Shown piece after piece: positions 15,330-24,700 of a stretch of DNA of 64,000 nt. Source of the stretch: Paenibacillus durus ATCC 35681 (GTDB taxonomy: Bacteria > Bacillota > Bacilli > Paenibacillales > Paenibacillaceae); contig NZ_CP011114.1 in NCBI RefSeq assembly GCF_000993825.1, forward strand, positions 2,728,001 through 2,792,000. The letters are read 5' to 3'. Numbering within the stretch: the stretch's first letter is position 1; every line of letters begins with the position of its first letter. The notes beneath the pieces were generated by a model. That model saw only the letters and a program-made list of their open reading frames with translations. It ran no database searches and was not told the DNA's origin. The position numbers and the translations under genes were made by a program.

Positions 15330-15816
15330 AATTCCGCATTGTGTAAGAAGTAAAGAAAAGTCAAAACGATTCCACAAGGAAAGTAAGAGTGGTGCGCCTC
15401 CAAAAGCGCTGTAGGAAAGCTTCTTGTACTTAGGTTGATGAAGATCTGATATTTCGACCACCCGTTATATGGAAGATAGGTATAAAAGATAATACCTCCT
15501 TCGCGATTATTGGGGCATTCCAGAAAAGTCAAGGGATTTTTAGAGTTTTTCGGCACATTTCTGTTACGATTGTTAATTTACAACTTTTTACTCCAAGTGG
15601 GTAAGTCCAGTTTGTATATGATATGCGAACATTAGTTCTTTATTCAAGGCGGAGCGACACACATTTATTTCCTTTTTTCACATAATTCTCATCACAATGG
15701 CAACATTCGACATTTTTTTCTATATAAATATATAAAGAATGCTTATACAATATTTAGTAGATACTCCATAGCTGGCCAGCAAACGTATCAATTTATTTAA
15801 GAATGGGGAACTATAA
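15330..15816. other. Gene-poor AT-rich spacer
   Basis: No convincing coding frame is visible. The part near 15330-15560 probably belongs to the 5' flank of the decayed transposon, but I could not find its terminal repeat. The part near 15700-15816 is very AT-rich and presumably holds the promoter of the secreted-protein gene. Confidence 0.4.
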
Positions 15817-16626
15817 TTGAAAAAGTTTAAAATTCTTCCATTAGTGATATCATTATTGGTTATGCTACCTTCTCTTGCTTTTGCTCAAGAGAGTGCCATA
15901 ACTGGATCAAACAAACAACTAAACCAACAAGAAATTAATGACTTGAGAAATGATGTTGGGTTTACTCAAGAAGATTTCGACAACGTGCCACCAGAAATAG
16001 CTAGAGAACTATTAAAACAAGGTGCTAAGAAACTCACTAATGGTAAAGTTGAAAAACATACTTTTAACGAAGGTGTTACTACTTCTAAGTTAGCTACTAC
16101 TGAATCACTTAGTCCTTCGGATATTGCCCTTTACGGTAGTGCTTATTCTGTAACTAGTGATAAACCTGGTTACAAAAAAGTCTATTTATATGGTAGTTTT
16201 CAATGGGATAATGCTCCTTTTTGGATTCTTGTCGATAAAGTAAGCATTGGTTACCCAAGTACTAACAAATTCTTTTATGCTACAAAAAACGGACAAATTT
16301 TAGGTCATTATAACGAATTATGGTATAAAGATGCAAACACGGGGAATACCGTTTTCAATAACTCCACAACTCCGAGTGACGCAGATCCTGCTACAGGTGT
16401 AGCAGCTTCGTTCGATCTTGTGAATTCACAGCATCAAGGAGGCCACTTAAGTCAATATGTATATGTTAGTAGTAGCGAAACAGGAACCAGTAATTTATTA
16501 ATAAGATATGGTCATAAAACTATTAGTGGTTCCCCATCGGTCGACATCTACCCAACATTTGGTTTAAGTGTTAGCCCTACAACAACAACAGAAACCGCTG
16601 ACTATTGGCTTACTATTAATTGGTAA
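15817..16626 (+). CDS. Secreted protein of unknown function
   Basis: The start is a TTG at 15817 preceded by GGGG. The 269-residue product begins with a clear signal peptide (KKFKILPLVISLLVMLPSLA, cleavage after AFA around residue 23). The mature protein opens with a helical stretch (LNQQEINDLRNDVGFTQEDF). A tyrosine- and serine-rich, probably beta-strand region follows (SDIALYGSAYSVTSDK, KKVYLYGSFQWDN), ending in DYWLTINW. I recognise no family. Codon use is strongly AT-rich compared with genes on either side, suggesting horizontal acquisition. It pairs with a membrane protein 70 bases downstream. Confidence 0.7.
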   Translation: MKKFKILPLVISLLVMLPSLAFAQESAITGSNKQLNQQEINDLRNDVGFTQEDFDNVPPEIARELLKQGAKKLTNGKVEKHTFNEGVTTSKLATTESLSPSDIALYGSAYSVTSDKPGYKKVYLYGSFQWDNAPFWILVDKVSIGYPSTNKFFYATKNGQILGHYNELWYKDANTGNTVFNNSTTPSDADPATGVAASFDLVNSQHQGGHLSQYVYVSSSETGTSNLLIRYGHKTISGSPSVDIYPTFGLSVSPTTTTETADYWLTINW

Positions 16627-16641
16627 CTTAAAAACTAATAA

Positions 16642-16677
16642 TATGAAGTAAGTGTACACAAACGCACTTACTTCATA
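16642..16677 (+). repeat. Perfect 13-bp inverted repeat between the secreted and membrane genes
   Basis: TATGAAGTAAGTG (16642-16654) and CACTTACTTCATA (16665-16677) form a perfect hairpin with a 10-base loop. No T tract follows, so it looks more like an RNA stabiliser, weak attenuator or processing site than a full terminator. Confidence 0.6.
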
Positions 16678-16695
16678 ATTTATATGGGTGATAAT

Positions 16696-17205
16696 GTGAT
16701 AAAGAAAAAATACACTTTTATTATTATTTTAATCTTAGTATTATCAGTATCTGTAATTTCATTTAACTACTTTACACCATTAAATAAAACTATTAAGTCT
16801 GCAATTGAAAGGGACTCTAAATTCACAATAACTGACTATGTTAGTATCCCGTTGAAAAATAGAAATTTATATATCATTTTCAATACAGGGAATACACTAT
16901 CTTCAGCAGAAGTTAAAAAGACACATTTTGGATACAAGTTGATAAAATTAAACGAAAGGACTTTAGAAGTTCCCACTACAAATAACCCTGACATAAATAG
17001 TAAAAAGTTTTATATTGATGTAACATCGAATATAGTTTATGGTTTGGAAGAGCAAAACGAAACAGTTACAATTAACAACATACCTACTTCTGAGGTACCG
17101 ATAGAGAATAATTATAAATTTTTTCAATCATCTACTATGAAATTATGGTATATAATACCAATAAATACATTAACATCAATTAATGTGCACTTTAAGAACA
17201 ATTAG
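16696..17205 (+). CDS. Small membrane-anchored protein of unknown function
   Basis: The likely start is GTG 16696 (MIKKKYTFIIILILVLSV). GGGTGA lies just upstream, whereas the ATG at 16684 lacks a ribosome site. One N-terminal membrane helix is followed by about 140 outward-facing residues without cysteines or recognised motifs. Base composition is as AT-rich as the secreted-protein gene before it, so the two were probably acquired together and may work together at the cell surface. No family recognised. Confidence 0.6.
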   Translation: MIKKKYTFIIILILVLSVSVISFNYFTPLNKTIKSAIERDSKFTITDYVSIPLKNRNLYIIFNTGNTLSSAEVKKTHFGYKLIKLNERTLEVPTTNNPDINSKKFYIDVTSNIVYGLEEQNETVTINNIPTSEVPIENNYKFFQSSTMKLWYIIPINTLTSINVHFKNN

Positions 17206-17452
17206 GGATAAAAATTTTTAGTATATGAATCCTATCATCATTTTATTCTATTCTCATAGAATATTTCGCTTTGGTATTGTGTAAAAAATTTAAGTCTAAT
17301 TTGGGAGAAATTTAATAAGAAAATACACGCCTGGACTAATACCTACGGGTTACTGTCTGCTTTGCAGAACCGAATTAAAAACTTCAAGGGCGACTAAAAA
17401 TAAAAACATGCATAATGATCCAAGCGATAGTTCTTAAAACACCTTCGGATGT

Positions 17453-17602
17453 GGAGGCCACTGAGAAACTACCTGATTTAAAAAAAATCCAACAATTTAG
17501 GGGTCAACTATGATTCCCTGAACGCGAAACGAGCCTTAGGAGCGATTCTAGAGGCTCGTTTTTTTGAAGCTTTTTATAAAAGAGACCTTTTCAGTGGCCT
17601 CC
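17453..17602. mobile_element. MITE-like 150-bp element
   Basis: Perfect 12-bp terminal inverted repeats GGAGGCCACTGA (17453-17464) and TCAGTGGCCTCC (17591-17602) are flanked by a 6-bp direct repeat GGATGT (17447-17452 and 17603-17608), the signature of a transposition event. There is no transposase. The inside reads like the tail of a gene (CAATTTAGGGGTCAACTATGA) followed by a terminator, so it may be an internally deleted IS. The rest of 17206-17446 and 17609-17688 shows no gene. Confidence 0.65.
17528..17566 (+). terminator. Intrinsic terminator inside the MITE-like element
   Basis: AACGAGCCT (17528-17536) pairs with AGGCTCGTT (17552-17560), followed by a T run to 17565. It could serve as the 3' end of the upstream AT-rich gene pair. 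Confidence 0.7.
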
Positions 17603-17688
17603 GGATGTAAGGCTGGGGGGCTTGGGTTATTTGCGGCGCTTCCGGCATTGGCGAGGTCACGGCAGCGGTTCTTCCGCCTCTGCTCTTC

Positions 17689-19161
17689 TCATTTCTTCGT
17701 CTTCTGATCGGTCAGTTCTTCAGACATCTCCGCGTTGGCATAACCGGGAGACACAGGTCTGACGGGTGGCAGCTGGCGGGTCGGCTTCCGGAATTGAACC
17801 GGAGATGTTCGGCGAAGGCGGCCGACCGCATACAAGCCTGCAAACAACAGCACGAACATCATTCCAGCCGCAAGACCTCCCCCCTGGCCCGGGATCAGCG
17901 GCATGCTAACGATAATTGCGATCAGGCCCCCGATGGAGAGCCATGATGTATAGGGAAAGCCTCTCATACCATGCCCCTGTGTAAACGGACTGCCATGCCG
18001 CCTGCGGAGCCGGTAATGGCTGGCCATAATGACGACATAGACGAACAGCAGGGAGAAGCCGCCCGAGCTGACCAGAAATAAATAGATGCCATGCGGCAGC
18101 ATCAATCCGAGACCGAGAGCGCCCAGCATGGCGCCTCCCGATACGAGAATACCGCGATACGGAATGTCCGAGCGGTCCCGCATCCAGATTGGCGTATGTC
18201 CTTCCTCGGCCAGTGAACGGAGCATACGGCCCAAGCCGAATACGGATGCAAGCATCGTGGATAAAATCGCCGTCACCAGCACGATGTTCATTACAGTTCC
18301 CGTCCACCCCAAACCATGCAGGGTAAGCGCCGATACGAACGGGCTGACCTCTTCGGACACAAGGGAACGGGGAATCAGCAGGAACAGAGCCGTTATGGCG
18401 GCTAAATAAAGACCCACCAGCAGGACAATTGTGAGCCGGATAGCCTTCGGTATCGTCACCGCCGGATTGCCCGTTTCGGACGCGGCGAGCCCGAGCACTT
18501 CAAATCCCGCATAGGTAAACATAACCATCAGCATGCTCCCTGCAATGCCACCGACCCCTCCCGGCATCCAGGGCTCGCCGTGCAGAACGCTGTATCCCGC
18601 TGCCGCTGCGCCGCCCTGCCCGGCTGCCGTACCGAACAGAGCGGTTCCGATTCCGGCAGCCAAGCCTACCGCAATTACGACAAAAGCAGCAATGGCCAGC
18701 AGCTTTATCACGGCAAGCCCGCTTTCGAGCTTGCTTAACCGTTCTGCTCCCAGTAAATTAAGCAGCGTAACAATAATAATAATAACCACCCCGAGAACAG
18801 GGAGTGAAAGCATGGGGAACCAATTCCGAAGCAATATCGAAGCCGCCGTCGCTTCGCTTGACATAGCCAGCACAAGCCCGGTCCAGTATACCCAGCCTAT
18901 CGTAAAGCCGGTTCCCCGGCCAAAGGCTTGTTCAGCATAAGTGCGGAATGATCCGGACGCCGGATTCGCAACCGTCATTTCCGACAGCGCCGTTAAAATG
19001 AAATAGACCAGAATCCCGCCAATGACATAAGACACCAGCACAGAAGGTCCCGCCGCGCGGATCGCCACCGAGGAGCCCAGGAAAAACGAGCCGCCCACAA
19101 CGGTTCCAAGCGCAAGCATGGTAAGCTGCCATACGGATAACCCCTTCTCTTCACGCTTCAT
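17689..19161 (-). CDS. APC-family amino acid permease
   Basis: I place the start at ATG 19161 (MKREEKGLSVWQLTMLALG) because GGAGGG sits nine bases upstream. The frame is open for 62 more codons, but those encode no membrane sequence. The 490-residue protein has about 12 hydrophobic helices. The APC substrate loop in helix 1 is ALGTVVGGSFFLGSS, and FTYAGFEVLGLAASETGNP is the typical helix 6 region. It would import amino acids or polyamines by proton symport; substrate unresolved. It is monocistronic, downstream of the MFS terminator. The tail has a charged cytoplasmic extension (about 55 residues). Confidence 0.88.
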   Translation of the reverse strand: MKREEKGLSVWQLTMLALGTVVGGSFFLGSSVAIRAAGPSVLVSYVIGGILVYFILTALSEMTVANPASGSFRTYAEQAFGRGTGFTIGWVYWTGLVLAMSSEATAASILLRNWFPMLSLPVLGVVIIIIVTLLNLLGAERLSKLESGLAVIKLLAIAAFVVIAVGLAAGIGTALFGTAAGQGGAAAAGYSVLHGEPWMPGGVGGIAGSMLMVMFTYAGFEVLGLAASETGNPAVTIPKAIRLTIVLLVGLYLAAITALFLLIPRSLVSEEVSPFVSALTLHGLGWTGTVMNIVLVTAILSTMLASVFGLGRMLRSLAEEGHTPIWMRDRSDIPYRGILVSGGAMLGALGLGLMLPHGIYLFLVSSGGFSLLFVYVVIMASHYRLRRRHGSPFTQGHGMRGFPYTSWLSIGGLIAIIVSMPLIPGQGGGLAAGMMFVLLFAGLYAVGRLRRTSPVQFRKPTRQLPPVRPVSPGYANAEMSEELTDQKTKK

Positions 19162-19294
19162 AAGACGCCCTCCAACGATTGGTTTGACATCAGTATCTGC
19201 AAATATCGGAGAAATTACCCATGACAGTGCAGAACCTTCATCACATTTTGAATTTCGTCGGCGCATCGTCCGCTCCCATAAACAAAGCAAAAGA

Positions 19295-19331
19295 GATGCC
19301 CCGCAAGCGATTGTTTCGCTCACGGAGCATC
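19295..19331 (-). terminator. Terminator of the TetR-MFS operon
   Basis: GATGCCCCGCAAGCGA (19295-19310) pairs with TCGCTCACGGAGCATC (19316-19331) with few mismatches. The minus-strand reading is followed by TCTTTTGCTTTG. Confidence 0.6.
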
Positions 19332-19386
19332 CCTTAAGCAGCCTCACTGTATCCGGCTTCCGCCGGTTATGTCCCCTAGCCTGTTA

Positions 19387-20883
19387 TCAATGGCCGGGCA
19401 AGAGCGCGGCATCTTCTTGCTGCACTTCGCCCTCATTGGATGAGCCCGTTTTAGGCTTGCGCAGAATCAGACTGATCACAACTCCAGCAGCGGCGATGCA
19501 GGCTGACAGGAAGAAGACATCGTCAAAGCCCATAACTGCCGCAACCAGCGGATTGCCGCCTTTGCCGGCTGCTGCCATATGCTCATTAACCTGAGTAGTC
19601 AAATATCCGGTCATTCCGGCAACAGCGAAAGATACGACAACCTGCTGCGCAGCCGTTGTCAATGGTGTAACGCGTCCTACGAGATGACGCGGCGCGGCGT
19701 TAAGCACATGCGTATTCACCGGCATCATCGTAAGACCCATACCAAGGCCCATGAGTCCAAGACAGACCATAATGCTCGGCAGACTTGTTTCGATTGTAAT
19801 CTTCGAAAGCAGGAACAGCGCGGTCGAGATGATCGACAGCCCGACGAACGCCAGCGGTCTTGCGCCGATCTTATCGAACAGCCGACCGCCCAGCGGCATG
19901 CCGATTGCGGAGGCCAGCGCCTGCGGCAGAAGAATCAGACCGGTCTCAAGCGGGGTGAACGCACGCACATTCTGCAAATACAGCGGCACAAACAGCATGG
20001 AGCCGAACAAAGCCGCCTGGGTTACCCAGGACAGGAAGATGCCGCGGGTAAAGTCGGATGAGCCAAAGACACGCAGCTCAAGCAGCGGATTCTTTTGCCG
20101 CAGCTCCACAATAATGAACAAGAGCAGCGCGGCGGCGCCAACGGTAAGGCCGGTAATCGCCGGTGTCGTTGACCAGCCGGTTCCTCCGCCTTCATTGACA
20201 CCATAAGCCAGCATCGAGAAGCCAATCGGAGCGAGAATGATGCCGAGCAGATCAAGATGCGGCGTCTCATGCCGCTCGGTATTCGGCAAATATTTGGCGC
20301 CCAGGATAACGGCAACGATGCCTATCGGCAGGTTGATCAGAAAGATCCAGTGCCAGCTCACATACTCAATGAGCCAACCGGAAAGGATCGGTCCCAGCGC
20401 CGGGGCAAGCAGCATCGGAATACCGAGCATGCCCATAATGGAACCTCTGCGCTCCGGAGGAGCCAGGCGGAACACCATAGCCATCCCGATCGGAGCGACC
20501 ATCCCGCCGCCCAGGCCCTGAATGACCCGATAAATAATAAGCTGTAGGGGCGTCTGGGCTATTGAACACAGCACCGACCCAATAACGAACATGACAACCG
20601 TCCATACGAATATCCGCTTGGAGCCGAACCGATCGGTCATCCATCCGGCGAGCGGAATAACGGCAGACAAGGCAAGCGTATATCCCGTAATGGTCCATTG
20701 AATGGTCTTGAGATCCGCATTGAAATAGTCGGTAAGGTTCGGAATGGCGACATTGACCACCGTGCTGTCCAAAATAACCATAATCATGCCAACGATAATC
20801 GCCAGCAGAGGCGGAAGGATCGCTTTTAGCGAAAAAGAATCCGTTTCCGCTGCGGACGAAGCCGCCTGTTTCGTATGTTCCAT
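19387..20883 (-). CDS. DHA2-family (EmrB/QacA type) MFS multidrug exporter
   Basis: A 498-residue 14-helix proton-coupled drug exporter. Landmarks are LDSTVVNVAIPNL in helix 1 (family motif D1), GWMTDRFGSKRIF in the first cytoplasmic loop (MFS motif A) and GMLGIPMLLAPALGPILSGW in helix 5 (motif C of antiporters). It follows a TetR gene in the same direction with a 31-base gap, the usual arrangement of a pump and its drug-sensing repressor. The TTAAAC/GTTTAA palindrome before the TetR gene likely controls both. Confidence 0.92.
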   Translation of the reverse strand: MEHTKQAASSAAETDSFSLKAILPPLLAIIVGMIMVILDSTVVNVAIPNLTDYFNADLKTIQWTITGYTLALSAVIPLAGWMTDRFGSKRIFVWTVVMFVIGSVLCSIAQTPLQLIIYRVIQGLGGGMVAPIGMAMVFRLAPPERRGSIMGMLGIPMLLAPALGPILSGWLIEYVSWHWIFLINLPIGIVAVILGAKYLPNTERHETPHLDLLGIILAPIGFSMLAYGVNEGGGTGWSTTPAITGLTVGAAALLLFIIVELRQKNPLLELRVFGSSDFTRGIFLSWVTQAALFGSMLFVPLYLQNVRAFTPLETGLILLPQALASAIGMPLGGRLFDKIGARPLAFVGLSIISTALFLLSKITIETSLPSIMVCLGLMGLGMGLTMMPVNTHVLNAAPRHLVGRVTPLTTAAQQVVVSFAVAGMTGYLTTQVNEHMAAAGKGGNPLVAAVMGFDDVFFLSACIAAAGVVISLILRKPKTGSSNEGEVQQEDAALLPGH

Positions 20884-20914
20884 GAATCTCCACTCTTTCT
20901 ATATAAGTTTTCGG

Positions 20915-21544
20915 TTAAATCTGATACTTGTGAAAATAATGGTCGATCAAATGATCAACCTGAATTTCCACCGAGGGCAGATGCACGCCGGGCAAGCTCT
21001 CGTCATGGTCTTCCGGTTCCGCGCATGTGTACGCGACAATCGGCATTAATACTGCTCCGAACAGCTGAACCATCATCATCCTCAGCCGGTCTTCATCCTG
21101 CTCGCCTGTTGTCTCCCGCAAAACGGACAGCATTTTTTGCTGCTTCATTGTTTTGCTGTACTGGGAATATTTATGAAGTGAGCCCATGATGCTCGGGGTT
21201 TTATTCATCATGTGCTTGGCCAGTCCTGGATATTGCAGAAGATGGCTGGCATACTGCCCAAAGAACAGCTTCAGCCGTTCTTTGGGCGGCAGAGCGTCAT
21301 CCTCAAGCGCATTGAACGCGGCATCAAAACGGGAAATCAGCGTACGGATCGCCTCAATCAGCAGATTGTCCTTGGACCGGTAATAGTAATTTACAAGCGC
21401 CAAATTCACCTCGGCCTTTGCGGCTATTCGGCGCAAGGTTACACATTCTACTCCTCCCTCGCATATCAAATCTACTGTGGCGTCAAGAATTTGCTGCTTC
21501 GTATCTTTATCTCCGAAAACCTCAGGATCTTGTTCCAGGGTCAT
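20915..21544 (-). CDS. TetR-family transcriptional repressor
   Basis: A 209-residue regulator. Residues about 15-62 are the TetR DNA-binding domain (TKQQILDATVDLICEGGVE, then IAAKAEVNLALVNYYYRSKD). The C-terminal part is the ligand-sensing domain. It is the first gene of an operon with an EmrB-type pump, so it most likely represses pump expression until a drug binds. A palindromic operator candidate lies 43 bases upstream. Confidence 0.9.
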   Translation of the reverse strand: MTLEQDPEVFGDKDTKQQILDATVDLICEGGVECVTLRRIAAKAEVNLALVNYYYRSKDNLLIEAIRTLISRFDAAFNALEDDALPPKERLKLFFGQYASHLLQYPGLAKHMMNKTPSIMGSLHKYSQYSKTMKQQKMLSVLRETTGEQDEDRLRMMMVQLFGAVLMPIVAYTCAEPEDHDESLPGVHLPSVEIQVDHLIDHYFHKYQI

Positions 21545-21586
21545 GTAGAGCCATTTCTCCTTCCTGCGCCTATTTTACACAGCGAT

Positions 21587-21601
21587 TTAAACGTTGTTTA
21601 A
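21587..21601 (-). promoter_or_regulatory. Candidate TetR operator
   Basis: TTAAACGTTGTTTAA is an inverted repeat with a three-base centre. A further GTTTAA half site follows at about 21608, giving room for a second dimer. Confidence 0.6.
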
Positions 21602-21670
21602 TACATGGTTTAATATACCCTACACCAAAAGCGGCTGTCAATAGCGCCGCCCTTTCCGCCCGGGAACGAC

Positions 21671-21715
21671 AAAGAAGCCAAAATCGGCGGCATAATGATG
21701 CGCCCCGGCTTCTTT
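21671..21715 (-). terminator. Terminator of the kinase-GGDEF operon
   Basis: AAAGAAGCC (21671-21679) pairs with GGCTTCTTT (21707-21715) around a GC-rich loop. It lies 12 bases after the 1810-codon gene. Confidence 0.6.
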
Positions 21716-21726
21716 CACTTTGTATC

Positions 21727-24700
21727 TCATCCGTGTTCTGCCTTATGCTCAAGCATGGTAACCCGGTTTCGGCCGTCGGCCTTGGACTGGTAAAGCGCGT
21801 CATCTGCCAGCTTGTAAATATCTTTCTCCGTCAGACCGTCTACCCTTACCGCCGCAACCCCCACCGACACGGTTAAGTAACCGAAGCCCGGGCTCATTTC
21901 ATGCGGTATGTTTAATTCTTCAACGCTTCTCCTGATTTCTTCAGCATACTCGAAGGACTGCTCGGGAGTCAGTCCGGTAACGATAATCCCGAATTCCTCT
22001 CCTCCCAGCCGGAATACGAAATCACTGGCCTTGGCGGCCTGCTCTTTGATCGTTCCTCCAAGCCTGCGCAATACGTTATCGCCTTCATAGTGGCCGTACC
22101 TGTCGTTATACTTTTTGTAATAGTCAATATCAAGCATGATATAAGCCAGATACCCTTTTTCAACACCGGCTCTGCCCACTTCTCTATAAAAAATCGTATT
22201 GAAGTGCCGCCTATTATACAAGCCGGTCAATTCATCGGTAATGGATATCTTCTCGATCAACAGGATGTTCTTGTTCAATTCCTCGTTGTTCTGCTTCAGC
22301 TCTTTGGTTCTCTCGATTACCAGTTCTTCCAGATGCTCCTTATGCTTTCTCAGCTCTTCTTCCGCTTTTTTTCTCTCCGTAATATCCTTAACCGTTCCTT
22401 GAACCGCCGGCTTGTTCAAATAGTTAATGAAGATGGCTTTAAGAATCACATCAATCTCTTGTTTACCGTCCTTATGTACCAGTCTGCTTTCATACTCGCC
22501 CGGAGTATCTATCCCGTTAATTCTTTTCCCGTGCAAAGCCAATACCTCTTCCCTCTGCGCCGGAGCAATAAATTTATCAAAAGGCTGCTCAATCATCTCA
22601 TCCATTTCATAACCAATCATTTGCGCCAAAGCCGTGTTAACAAATTTGCACTGCATGTCCTGAATAATGAATATTCCGTCCAGCATGTTGTTGACAAGCT
22701 CGCGGTACTTCTCCTCCGAGCGCTCCAGATCCGAATAAAGGCTGGCGTTCTCCAGCGAGAACACCATTTCTCTCGACAGCAGATTGATAATTCTCATTCG
22801 TTCTTTCGTGAACACGCCTGTTACCAGATTGTTCTCCAGATAAATGATGGCAATCGTCTTGTTATGATTGATCAGCGGCATGCACACGAGAGATTTAGGC
22901 TGGTGCTTAATAATATAGGGATCATTCATAAGCCCGGCTTCGGAAAAAGCATCCTGATAAATCAGCGTCTCCTTGCTTTCCTCCACATCATGGATAATGG
23001 AATATGGCAGATTGTAATCCTCTGAATGGTAATGCACCACAACGGTTATTTTGTCGTCTTCGGGCCTGTATTCTCCTTCTACCAGCAGATTCGCATTGGA
23101 TCTCAATAGGATACAGCCTCTCTGGGCTCCTGCATTTTTAATGACAATTTCCATCAGCGCTTCCAGCAGATTATTCAGTTCGATTTCCTTGGAAATCGCC
23201 TGGGATGCAAGAAGAATGGAATTGAGGTCGATGCTCTCTGTGGAATCCGTGACCGATCTTCCCGCCAAGTATTCCCTTTTATATTTCACAATATCCTGAT
23301 ATTGCTCATTTATATGCTTGACCTTGGCTTTGGCTCCCCATACGGAATAGTAATATAAAGATTGTCTGAATAGATACGAGGCAAACTCTGTGAAATGTCT
23401 GCTGTTATAGAATTTGGCGGCCAGCTCATAGACAAGCGCTTTATATCTGACAACATTCCCTTTTTCACAGGCTGCTATGGCTAGATCGTAATATTTACCG
23501 GCCAGTTCGTTCTTGCCCGAGATTCTTGCCCATTCGGCCTTCATCAATCTCTCATGCAGCAGAAAATTCTCCGGACAATGGGCCGCCCACTTCTTCACCC
23601 TGCCGTACTCTTTGCGCATTCTTGCTCTTGCCTTTACCTTTCCGTAAGCGTTTAAGTCTTTATAGCAATAGGCCAGATTCAGGAATGTATACAAGGAGAA
23701 CTCTTCCATGAAAGCGGAGCCGGCAAGGGTGCCAATAATACCGTACGCCTTGTCAATGTATGTAAGTGAGTCGCCATAGCTCTCAAAGGTGAACAGCAGC
23801 TTCATCTTGTAGATATAGTAGATAGCGATTCCGGAATAATACTTGGCTTCTTCAAGCTGCCGCACATAAGCCTCTTCGCTGAAGGTCTCGCTGTCTAACG
23901 AAAGAGGATTACTCCCTTCTCCCGCAAGATTAAGAAATTGCTGTCTCGCCAGCTTCGCCGTCGCCAGCGCTTCCTTATATTTCGTGTTCTCAATCATCGC
24001 GATATATCTTTTGCTTTCGTGAAGATTGGTGGCGATGTCCATCGTCGGGTTCCAAAGATTCACATAGAAGCATGCATGGGCTAGATACAGCAAATCCCCT
24101 GTTTTCAGGCTCGATTCAATCGATTTGCTGAACCAGTCATGCAGCGTATCCCAAGGCTCATTCCATGCGTGGCAAAAAAGCGTGTATAATACATGCGACG
24201 CGCCTCTCCACTTCAGATCATTGAACTTGTCATTGATTCTTATGCCCAGTCTGCCGAAATCGAAAGCCCCTTTGAGATCACCAAATCCGGACAGCAATAT
24301 GGAATACCCGATAAACGCAATGGCCGATTCGGGACAATTTCCATATTTCAAGGTCAGCTCTGCTTTTTTCAGTACAATTAAGGCGAACAAATTGGCCTCT
24401 CCCGAGATAAACGCCGGGGGGAAGATATTGATCAATAGTCTCATGATGAGCTTAATCTTGTCATCCTTCATTTCGGGCTTGCCGAAAATCTCTTCGATCG
24501 TTAAGCCTCTGAGGCTTGCTTTGAGCTTTAGAAATTCCTTCAGCACCGACGCCAATCCGGGCTTGTCCGGTATTTTGATCCCTAATGCTCTGAGACCGCG
24601 CTTCCCGGATGCTATGGATTCCTTCATCATCCCGAGATAAGTGTAATGATTCGCCTGCATTTCATAGACCTGGGCAATGGCAAAGCTGTCGTTCGTCTGT

